NCBI GenBank assembly: GCA_049724395.1
Contig: JAUGWO010000053.1
Span: forward strand, 58,056-122,055
Direction: 5' to 3'
Source of the DNA: Spongospora subterranea f. sp. subterranea
Lineage: Eukaryota; Endomyxa: Phytomyxea; Phytomyxea; Plasmodiophorida
Length of the DNA: 64,000 nt
The position numbers and the translations under genes are program-made. Each line of letters starts with the position of its first letter. Positions within the stretch are counted from its first letter, which is position 1. Positions 55,497 through 64,000 of this stretch are shown here, in pieces. The notes under the pieces were generated by a model. That model saw only the letters and a list, made by a program, of their open reading frames with translations. It made no database searches and was not told the origin of the DNA.

Positions 55497-55915
55497 CTAA
55501 CTGTGGGCTCTCAGTTTCCGACGCCTGGGATATGACTTGGCCTTTCGCTTCAACTCTGGTGAAGCAACCACATCAGTTGATCTGTCCATCAATTTCTCCA
55601 ACAAAACCTCAATCTGACTTCTCAGTGAATGAGTTTTGTTTGCAATCAAGATTCTTGGACCAATGTCCTTGCATCCTGAGCAACTTGCTTTAATGGCTCC
55701 CAGGAATTTTCGGTCTCTGAAAATCCCAACCATTTTACTGATGCTACGAGCGATTGAGATTTCGAATCCACTTTCACGTTCACAATAAACTCTGCTTCAA
55801 ATGTAGCATTGTCAAATGCAAACTGATTCTTAAACTCCTCAGTAACATTCATCTTCGAATCGTCATAAAATCGGATTCTATCTCCATGAACTTTCCGCAT
55901 TGACTTATCACCTAA
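55497..55915 (-). pseudogene. Ty3 chromovirus integrase C-terminus with chromodomain (fragment)
   Basis: The minus strand reads KVHGDRIRFYDDSKMNVTEE, then EEFKNQFAFDNATFEAEFIV, and the chromodomain core SQSLVASVKWLGFSETENSW with EPL. This is the usual end of chromovirus Pol. The frame shifts near 55650 and continues ILIANKTHSLRSQIEVLLEK to a stop at 55497. Upstream the fragment is cut at 55915 by the Harbinger copy 2 terminus. The chromodomain in intact elements guides insertion to marked chromatin. No other part of this Pol is nearby in the same orientation. Confidence 0.75.
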
Positions 55916-56908
55916 GGGTCCGTCTGGATGTCCACGGAACTCAATTTCATGGCCAAACCCATGAAATAGGGTAACATTATCATGGGTTAGCCTAACCCAT
56001 GATATTGCGTGAGTTTCGTACTGTCTGGATGACATAACCTGACGACTGACGCAAGGCATTTGGCGGGAATTTTGGAATTTCGCAATTGTGTTGATGTCAC
56101 AGCAATTGGCAACACGGCAACTGGTCGCCCGGCGAAAACGCAACAGTGCAATTCGCCAAATTCTCAGCTGGTACTGCTGGAGATATCTGATAAAGCAGCC
56201 CAGTCATACCTCCATTTTAAAAGGGGCAGGCTGGGTTGAAGAACTTTTGAACGGCAATCCTCACAGAAGAAAACATGTTATTCGTATGGATCGAGTCGTT
56301 TTTCGATTATTGGTGGACAAGCTGGTTGAATCTGGGCTACTACAACCCACTCGTAATGTTTCCTCCGAAGAGCAGGTAGTCCTGTTCTTGTATTTTGCGG
56401 GCCAAAGGGCAACCAATAGGCAAATGCAGGAGAGATTTCAGCATTTGGGAGAGACTATAACTAGGTAAATTTTGCCATAAGTCTTCAGAGCAATATTTCA
56501 ATTTTTATTCTAGGCATTTATACGCAGTCGTCAAAGCTTTGGTGGCTTTGGCTTACTTACATAAAGCTTCCGGAAGCAGATGCCGCGATTCCTTGTGAAA
56601 TATCTGAAAACTCCAAATTCAGCCCTTATTTTGACAATTGTCGGATGGCCATAGATGGTACTCATTTACCTGTATTTGTTCCCGCCAATGTTGCGCAACG
56701 GTTCCGAGGCCGAAAAGGATTGACGCAGAATGTGTTGGCTGCTTGCACTTTTGATTTACAATTTACATACGTCTTGGCTGGCTGGGAGGGCACGGCAGGG
56801 GACGGCAAATTGCTTGAAAATGCTCTACTGAATGATTACCGAGTCGATCAAGGAAAGTTTGACCTGGGAGATGCTGGTTTTGCGTTGACTCCGTACATGC
56901 TAACTCCA
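55916..56908 (+). mobile_element. PIF/Harbinger transposon, copy 2, 3' end lost
   Basis: Starts GGGTCCGTCTGGATG at 55916, preceded by TAA (55913-55915), and interrupts a chromodomain gene. It is an inverted copy of 1-1319, closely similar over 1 kb. Similarity stops at about 56908 within the second catalytic region, where unrelated sequence begins. One of its two subterminal palindromes is eroded (around 55960-55972). Confidence 0.8.
56094..56908 (+). pseudogene. Harbinger transposase, copy 2, frameshifted and truncated
   Basis: ATG at 56094 (MSQQLATRQLVARRKRNSAI). The Trp lost in copy 1 is present here (KGAGWVEELLNGN). The 49-bp intron (56465-56513) is conserved. Just after it, 2 bp are missing compared with copy 1 (GCTTACTTAC against GCCTCAACTTAC), breaking the frame. 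The downstream frame still reads MAIDGTHLPVFVPANVAQRF and LGDAGFALTPYMLTP before the truncation. The catalytic Glu region is gone. Confidence 0.8.
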
Positions 56909-57010
56909 CTCCGCTTTAGACTGCGCAAGTCACATATCGAAATGATGACGATCGAAATCGAGTCTTATGAAGGGTTGGAGTGAACTACTACCATTGGTGG
57001 TAATGGAGGG

Positions 57011-57919
57011 ATGCACTGTGGAGTCTTCCCCTGTGATACTCCCACCAAATGGAGACAGTTGACTGACAACAAAACTTCTCTCCAATTGGGAAAACCTGGT
57101 TTTTCCTTTAGGAGACATTGGTGGCTTTACTTAACCGTCAAAAGTTCTGTAAGACACTGGAATCGAACACAGCTGATTTATCAGCAATTGAGCATACCTA
57201 TACATTGTCTTTCAATGTCAATTTATTGGAGATCGGATATTTGGATATGGTGGCAATGGGCTACCCATAGGAATGAGGAAGAATTCACTGATAGGAACTG
57301 GGAAATGTACAATTTTCGGAGAATGGAAAAGCCAATATACTGGAAGAAGCAAAGAACAGGAGGACATAGCACCGGATTACATACCACATGTAGCCTTACA
57401 ATTGATAACAACAAATATATATTTAAAGATGTAATCGGTATAGGCAACTGTGCATTAGAAGCAACTCGAACGTCAGGAGCAATACCAGACATGACTGTAC
57501 TGCAATTACGTAGAGACATATGTGGCTTTGCCAGAGACCCAAACCAGGGAAGAACAATAGCGACAAAAATACTGAACTACGCCGGATCAATACCCAACAA
57601 TGAAAATTTTACTCTTGATGAATATCTTGACATAATGGAACAGGACCGGCAATGGGCTGGATTGTTCGAATTTACACTAAAACCCGTTTATGTATAAGAT
57701 CAACATAATCATAATCAGTCAGGCAACAAAATCTCTGACCACAAATATACAGAAATGGATAGAATCGTCTTTTCCGAAATTACGAGACAGAGTTAATTGG
57801 AAGAGTACGATATATGTATTGCACCACATGAATGGAAGACCATCAACACCGATGGGACATAGTAGACTGAATCATTATGGGACGTTATTTCCAATTGATG
57901 AAGACACTCTGATCGATAG
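57011..57919 (+). pseudogene. OTU-like cysteine peptidase ORF
   Basis: An open frame of about 228 codons followed, one frame over, by about 75 more. The C-terminal part fits an OTU fold: DVIGIGNCALEATRTSG (Asp, then the GNC catalytic Cys), VLQLRRDICGFARDP, NFTLDEYLDIMEQDRQWAGL with FEFTL, then after a frame break at about 57697 KINIIIISQATKSL, and RLNHYGTLFPID (catalytic His region). This order (Cys, YxxxMxxxxxWgg, HY) is diagnostic for OTU domains. The N-terminal 100 residues are not recognised. OTU domains occur in some MULEs and Helitrons; which element this came from is unknown. The B3 element cuts it off at 57920. Confidence 0.55.
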
Positions 57920-57921
57920 TA

Positions 57922-60406
57922 CAGTAGCGGAAACCTTAACTCTGTACTTTGTTTCAATCTCAAATCTGAAAAATGCGCGCAGTTTTATATAGTGCGTGAG
58001 GAAAATTGAAAATATTCTGATTTATTCGAGGTTTTGCAACATGCGCAGAGGAATCTTGCGATGACCGCGGTACTGTTTGACTGCAAACTCAATTTGTTTG
58101 TGATTGAGAGAATTACCGTTCGGTCCGGTGGCGCGGTAAGCGTCCATGTACCGATAGGATTTACGAGCGAACTTCCTAATTTTGCCTATAGAAACACTCT
58201 TGAGGGCTTCTGGAACCAGTTGAACTAATTCGTCAAAACGAAATGTGCATCGAGCTCTTGAAAACGCTTTGGCTGCACCCCAAAACATTTCAATAAAATT
58301 AAACTCACAGTGATACTTGGGATAGAAATCGACGAATAATCCCTGATAATTACGGTTTCTTGCAGCCACTCCATCTGGCTTTTGAAATCTGGTTGCTCCT
58401 TCAATAGGTTTTTGGCTTCTTGGACTGAAAGTCCAGGAATCCACAAATCTCTCTCCAATAGAACACGCTTGAGGCCCTTCGAGAGTCCATTCTCAGTCGT
58501 CATGGTCTGTTCGATGCGCTCTCCGTTGCTGTCGATGTACCATCCAGACCGCATGATTCTGGCATTTCGCCCTCCATCGCTCATATTCATCTTGCTTACA
58601 GACAATGCGTCTGGAGCAATTGCATGATGGTTTTGCGAATTGTCAAACATGAAGATTCCATCACAACCAGGATGCAGAAACTGGAATATCGGTATTGCCT
58701 TTTCTTTCAACTGCTGAACAAGGTCACAGGTCACAGTTTCTCCAATAACCTTCAGCGTTTGCACCAGGTTTCAAGAAAACAGTCGAATCCTGAGGGACGA
58801 CAGGGTTAAGGGCTTGCTGGCTATCCGACAATCGCAGGAGACCATGGCATTCACAGAGAAATGCTGATACCATCAGGCTTCTGCCGTTACCTTTAGGACG
58901 AATCTCCCTCTTGTCTTCGTTTATCCAAACAAAAGAACGTCCATCATTTGATCCAAAACAGGATTCATCATGAGTCACCAGCACCAGAGGCCGTTCTCCT
59001 TGATTGAGTTTCGGGGCGACATCATTTTCCATGAAGTCTCCTTCGTATGACGTCATTCGTCTTTCATATGAAAGCATTCGGTCTAAAAATCTTTGGCGGT
59101 ATTGAATAACATCAGGTCGCTCATGACCATCGTTGTAAAACCCTTTACAGAACTTGCCAAAACGAAGCCCCATTATATTCAACCACCGTTGGCCCGTCCT
59201 GGAAGAAAGAGACACTGGGGAATCAAAACCCAGTTTCAAATGAAGGTTTTCCTTGACCCAATGCACCAGAGTCGAGCTTGTGAGCCCAACCTGAGACTGC
59301 ACCACAATGAATCCAATCCTAACTATTCGCTGAACATCTTCGTCGTTGATCAAAGATTGAATTTTGACGAATTTGCCTTGATTTAGAACAGGCAACTCTC
59401 CCTTGTCAATAAAATACAGTGCAGATTGTCGGATCAAGCGGCCAGTGTGAACAACGTTGCGGTCAGGGAAAAACTGGGATGCAATTCGTTGCGATGACAA
59501 AATTTTAGGTTTCTTCGCCATCAAATCCGCTAAATATTGCTTGATCGACAACAATCGAACAAAATCCCACCGCGTCACGTCTTTGTGGCGATGTTCCAAG
59601 TTGCGGTTCGGACGGAGTTCGGTTAATGCTTCCAGCTTTTCAAAAACGTCGCAAATCTTGCTCTCTGACGTAATACGAGGTGGTTCATCAGGTGAGAAAT
59701 ACTTGGTAATTTTCACACAATCTTTGATCACCTCATGACGCCGTTCCTTTTCTTGCCGTCGTCGCCATTGTGTCGTCCGACTGTATTTGAAGTACGAGGA
59801 TCGCAAATGAGAGCCGGCACCTTCTTTCCAGGATATTAATGAGCTCCAGTCCGGAAGCTGCATCTTCTCGCTTGAATTTTCAAGGATTATGATTTCATCT
59901 TCCGACTCTTCAGCAGCGCAGACCTGGGATTCGGGTTCAATGCTTTGGCTAGTTCGCCTCATCAGAGCAGCAAGCTTGGAAGCAGCAGCGAGCTTTCGAC
60001 AATTTACTGTGTTATTCTTTGGCCTAGCCATTCGTAAAGTTTCAGTGAAAGAGTCGGGCAAGGTGGTCGACGAAAGTTGTTCAATGAAAGTGCGCCGATT
60101 TCAGCACCGTGACGCAAAACGTAATTTTTGCGTCACGGCGCACTTATGTAACTGCGCGCGCAACTTTTTGTCGGTTTTTGTTTTTGCTCATAGAGGTTTC
60201 AAAATGTCCTGCTGTCTTTCAACTTATGAAGTTTATATCTCAGTCACAATTCAACATTTTTGAAAAAACGAAACGGCGACTGGTTCAGATTATTGAGAAC
60301 GCCAATTTGCCGTGTCGTTTGTTTGATTTATTCATAACGGGATGCGCCTATTAACCACGGACTTTTCTCCCTCACAACAATTACAGAGTTAAGGTGTCCG
60401 CTACTG
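57922..60406 (-). mobile_element. IS630/Tc1-like DDE element, diverged member, TIR and TA target duplication intact
   Basis: The left end CAGTAGCGGAAACCTTAACT (57922) and the right end, reverse complement CAGTAGCGGACACCTTAACT (closing at 60406), match over the first 24 bp with one difference. TA flanks both (57920-57921, 60407-60408). Length 2485 bp. The encoded transposase is homologous to the 49783 and 60409 copies but much diverged. The right TA is shared with the start of the next element, so the two elements abut with nothing between. Confidence 0.88.
58022..60031 (-). pseudogene. IS630/Tc1-like DDE transposase, diverged member, two frameshifts
   Basis: ATG at 60031 (MARPKNNTVNCRKLAAASKL). 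Order: acidic N-terminus, helical DNA-binding region, then THDESCFGSNDGRSFVWINE (first Asp), KGNGRSLMVSAFLCECHG, GANAEGYWRNCDL, CDGIFMFDNSQNHHAI (second Asp), FYPKYHCEFNFIEMFWGAAK (Glu) and RKFARKSYRYMDAYRATGPN. Two simple lesions break it: a 7-bp tandem duplication (TGTGACCTGTGACC) near 58730, and a one-base shift near 58350. The catalytic triad is otherwise present. This is the least damaged of the three related copies. Confidence 0.85.
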
Positions 60407-60408
60407 TA

Positions 60409-62838
60409 GCTCAATAAATCTGTGAAGGTGTCGATACAGCTTTTTGCCTTCTGAACAATATGACACCTCGATTGTGTTATTAACTTGAATAGCGGCTGCG
60501 CCGATAGAGTCCAAAGTTTGTATGTGAGAGAACATTTTTGAAATTTATATGGTGGAAAATCAAAATGCTCACAAAGTGCGTGCGCACATATTGTCGCATA
60601 TTCTTACACACCGTGGCGCAAAGGATTGCAAATTTTACTGCGCCGTCCGGACTCAAAACTTGAAAATCATCAAACTGCTGACAATGGCTCCCAAGTTCTC
60701 TCGATGGAAGCAGCTAGCCAAAGCTAAAAAGATCCAGAATCTAAAATGCATCCCTGCGACTATTGACGAGGAGGAAGTATGTCTTGAAGGTAGTCAGTCG
60801 TCTGACAACGAAAGCTACGTCATTTGCGATGTTGACGATGACGTAGCCGTTGATGCTAACACATCAACGTTAGTTTGTATAAATGGTGCTGGATCTCATC
60901 TTCGCTCGTGTTATTCCGGTGATAGCGATACCACTCGGTGGCGGCGAGAAAAAGAGCGTCAAGCTCGTATCAACTCAGTCGCAAACGTCCCTAAAATTAC
61001 CATTTGGTTCAAACCGAGAAGTGCAACAGCTGAAATTGTTGCCGAAGTTTTTGAAGCGGAATCTCCGGAAGCAGTGGACGAGACTTTCATAGACATACAA
61101 ACCGCATTACAACTGTTATCCCGCCTCACATCAGTGACGAAGAACATCAATGACGAAAAGCGGCTCGCCCACGTGACCAAATATGATCTCCTTAGGTATC
61201 AAAGCATCGAGAAATACTTTATAGGACTTGTTCAAGGAATCTCGAGAACAAAAGCATCGTCCGAATCGGCAGAAAGTATTTCCAAGTTTAAGTGCTACTT
61301 GGCACGGTAGAACTATCAGAAAATGGGCGGAATTTTTTAGAAAGAATCAGAGATTGCCCGACCATAGCCAAGGTTTGCACTTCAAGGTGAAATCGTTTAT
61401 TCACGAAGAAGACGTTGTCATTAACTGTCGAGGTTGGCTTCGATCTCAAAGGCACGATTTGATCTCAGCGCTTTATTCTCAAAATGGGTTCAGGAGTCAC
61501 TTCATTTACAACCGGGGTTGCCGCGCCCAATCATTATCTCTGAACGAACTGCGTCGAGATGGATGCATGTTCTTGGACTAAAATATGGGGGTTACCAGAA
61601 GGGGTTGTATCAAGATGGCCACGAAAGGGCAGACGTTGTGTCATATCGAGAAGATTTTCTACAGCGCATGAGGCAATACGATGAACGAATGATCAAGTTC
61701 GATGGGGACGATATGGAAGGTGAAATATTTCCTGACATTCCAGACGGAGTTAAGCAACTGGTTCTTGTGAGTCACGATGAATCTTGTTTCAGTTCTCATG
61801 ATGGAAAAAAACACATCTGGATGGATGAAAATCATTTACCCATACGTCCCAAAAGGGGAAGGGAAGAGTTTGATGGTATCGGAATTCTTATGTCAATGCC
61901 ATGGTGCAATGAGATTATCACCGCAACTGCAAGCATTGCATCCTCTAATACCGTCAGCAACCGTAACCATAATCGAGCCTGGGAAGAACGCCGACGGTTA
62001 TTGGACCAATGCTGATTTGGTTAACCAGCTTTAAAAGAAAGTCATTCCGATTTTCAAGATTCTGCACCCCGAATCGCACGCATTATTCCTGTTCGATAAT
62101 TCTCAAAACCATCGGTCTCTACCTCCGAATGCCTTGAATGCCCGCGTGCTCAATCTTAGTGATGGTGGAGTCAAGACAAGACCCCAGCGAGATGGTTGGT
62201 TTGTTGATGGCTCTGGTGCCAAAATAATTCAAAAGATGCAGACCGAAGCCGTTATCCAACAAGGGGTCCGCTCAATTTTGAAAGCACGTAGCTTATGGGA
62301 TAACACTATGTCTTTGAATAAATCTCGTGAAATTCTGCAGTCTCAACCTGATTTTCAACAACAGAAGCAATGGTTGAATGAGGTCGTTGAGTGTCACGAT
62401 GGATTTATTGTTGATTTCTATCCTAAGTTCCATTGTGAATTTTCAACTTCATAGAAATGTATTGGGCCGCGTGTATGAGCTACACACGAAGAAACTGTAC
62501 TTATTCCTTCAAGGACTTGAAATGCGTTGTTCCCCTGGCACTTCAGGCAGTGACCGTGTCCCAGATTCGTCGGTTGGCACGCAAATGCTTCAGATACATG
62601 GACGCCTATCGCGTTAATGGTCCCGATGGCAACAGACTGACCATGCGCCAAGTAGAGTATGCTGTCAAAGTTTATAAGCGTCATAGAAGCTTGCCAGTTC
62701 GCATAATAAACGATCTTTGATTTGGGGACAACAGGTGCAGTTGCACTTATATTTCGCGCCGTTGCGCATATTTTATCTGCGTACGCACTTTCGTATTTCC
62801 AATTTGAAATGACTGTGGTGTTAAGATGTCCGGTACTG
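60409..62838 (+). mobile_element. IS630/Tc1-like DDE element, copy 2
   Basis: The 5' end GCTCAATAAATCTG follows TA (60407-60408, also the target TA of the element on the left). The 3' end ...CCGGTACTG closes at 62838 before TA (62839-62840). Borders, length (2430 bp) and sequence match copy 1 at 49783-52222. Confidence 0.78.
60684..62720 (+). pseudogene. IS630/Tc1-like DDE transposase, copy 2, frameshifted
   Basis: ATG at 60684 (MAPKFSRWKQLAKAKKIQNL). Motifs as in copy 1: SHDESCFSSHDGKKHIWMDE, ESHALFLFDNSQNHRSL, then a broken region around FYPKFHCEF, and SQIRRLARKCFRYMDAYRVN. Frame breaks lie at about 61285 (the same site as in copy 1), 61470 (one T/C missing in TTTCATTC), 61855, 62034 (stop) and 62445. 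Different breaks in the two copies show independent decay, except the first, which is shared. Confidence 0.8.
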
Positions 62839-62840
62839 TA

Positions 62841-63190
62841 CTTTTATCGATGTGATGCACGATGATGCAGATAAATTGCCGCGCACTTTTTCCGACTTCG
62901 TGACTCAACCCAAAGAATTTTATCATTAAATGATGACGCAAACGGGAATTTAATACAAACAGAGATTCTATTAACAATGACTCAACCGGGGTTTTATCGT
63001 CGATGACGCAAACGGGAATTCAACAGAAGTTCTATTCAACAATGACTCAACCGGGGGTTTTATCATCTCGGAATTCCAGAAGGACTCAACCGGACGGGAA
63101 TTCTATCAACAATGACTCCAATGGGGGTTCTATAATGACCCAATGGGGTTAATCAACAATGATCCAACGGGCGGGTTATCCACAGTGGGT
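62841..63190. repeat. Degenerate tandem repeats of about 60 bp
   Basis: From about 62930 to 63185, blocks containing AACAATGACTCAACCGGGG, TTTTATC and GACGCAAACGGGAATT recur with much variation (at least five partial units). The stretch is non-coding. It separates the mobile DNA from the host-like gene at the right edge. Confidence 0.65.
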
Positions 63191-63205
63191 TTTATAAAAA
63201 ATAAT

Positions 63206-64000
63206 TTACAGAGTTCGTGTCAAAGTGCAACGCTCCTTGCCATTGCACAAATCTCGGCCGAATAATCGGTGTTTACATTTCTGGGTGGACCAAGCCTCTG
63301 TAAAAGCGGCTTGATCTCCCTGGAAATGGCCCGTCAGGCACTCCATCAACGGTCGTAACGATTGCGAAAAAAACAACCGGAACGGGTTTGAGAATCGGGC
63401 GCTATCAACAGCATGGCATTGCTGCCATATCTCCACCAAAAATTGTAATTTTTGGCTGGTTTTAAGCTTGCCCAGTTGCGAACGATCGATGTCGAAGTCG
63501 CCGAACGTTTGCTGCCGACGCTTCTCTACCGCCTGTGATGCAACCAACGGCTCATTGCTGAGGAGGGAGTCACCAGCTCGCTCGATCTATACCATAATAC
63601 ACGAATGACTTATAATGGAGTAATTGAGATCAGAACAAGTTACCGATTCTACATTGGCTACGGCAGCAGCAGTAACTGTTGCAGATTGGCGAACATGTTC
63701 TAACATGTCCTGTACAGCGCGGTCGATTTCGACCATCAATTCAGGCATACTCGCCCTTGCTCTCTGTAGAGCACTGGCGTATCTCTGGAATGGGTCGTCG
63801 ACGACTTCCTCTCGTTGAAGAATTGCCTGACTTAAAAGTTGGCAGCTAATACCATGCCCATGATCATCAAATCCGAGGAAGTGCCGCGATTGTAGACGTT
63901 GGATATACTCAGAAGCCAAAACAACCAAGCTGCGTAGCTCGTTCCCCTGGGATGTCGTGAGTGCATGGTCAAGTTTTCTCTGACAACATGCCGGTTTCAA
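63206..64000 (-). CDS. Unknown two-exon gene, 5' end outside the window
   Basis: Exon A runs from the right edge to 63603 and exon B from 63557 to 63206. The 45-bp intron (63558-63602, donor GTGTAT, acceptor CCTCAG) keeps frame: ...NYSIISHS joins NEPLVASQAVEKRRQQTFGD. The known part is about 250 residues and helical, with ELRSLVVLASEYIQRLQSRH, FQRYASALQRARASMPELMV and LQFLVEIWQQCHAVDSARFS. The C-terminus is KERCTLTRTL. Its helical, Gln-rich character would fit a vesicle-tethering subunit or similar scaffold, but no family can be named. The start may lie outside the window. Confidence 0.5.

Noticed and set aside
55916-56143. N-terminal extension of the chromodomain ORF across the Harbinger end
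   Set aside because: This part is the reverse of the Harbinger leader and occurs without a chromodomain at 1078-1319, so it is not part of the integrase.

Overview
The window is nuclear DNA of a microbial eukaryote. Genes carry short GT-AG introns (45-212 bp, most 45-65 bp), one intron holds a perfect TACTAAC branch point, and the mobile elements are all eukaryotic: PIF/Harbinger, MULE, Tc1-mariner/pogo, Ty3, LINE, TRIM and MITE. There are no bacterial operons and no rRNA. The organism cannot be named from the sequence. Compact introns, putative secreted proteins without recognisable domains and this mix of transposases would fit a protist or fungus-like parasite (oomycete, phytomyxid or chytrid grade). 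That is an impression, not an identification.

Layout. 1-8.8 kb is mobile and repeat DNA: a PIF/Harbinger element running off the left edge, an element with long inverted termini whose five-exon gene joins a transposase tail to a ubiquitin-specific-protease-like (UCH) domain and a zinc knuckle, a ~1.8 kb imperfect palindrome, and a MULE-like relic with a Ulp1-like domain. A 32-bp minisatellite follows (9.0-9.55 kb).

9.6-18.1 kb is a GC-rich island of host-type genes: a small unknown gene, a class I cyclic-nucleotide phosphodiesterase, unresolved ORFs, an ankyrin-repeat/RING protein, a four-helix membrane protein with one frame break, and a disordered proline-rich protein. Two of these genes, and perhaps a third, have the motif TATATTAT just upstream of the start.

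18.1-32.8 kb is decayed DNA: a broken paralogue of a secreted repeat protein, a Tigger/pogo-like relic, a MULE relic with a recognisable SWIM finger, several inverted repeats and a MITE-like element. 32.9-40.7 kb holds two intact genes for putative secreted proteins, with a LINE relic and an old TRIM-like element between them.

41.4-62.8 kb is almost continuous mobile DNA: two nested Ty3 gag/pol remnants, a 494-bp TRIM with identical LTRs and a perfect 5-bp target duplication, a MULE with an open 674-codon transposase, three copies of an IS630/Tc1-like DDE element (two near-identical, one diverged), a pogo-like element, a Ty3 chromodomain fragment, a second Harbinger copy and an OTU-like peptidase ORF. 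The last kilobase has degenerate tandem repeats and a two-exon host-like gene cut by the right edge.

The features most worth follow-up are the UCH-fused transposase gene, the occurrence of three unrelated cysteine-peptidase folds (UCH, Ulp1, OTU) in mobile DNA of one window, and the three-repeat secreted protein with its relic 12.6 kb upstream.
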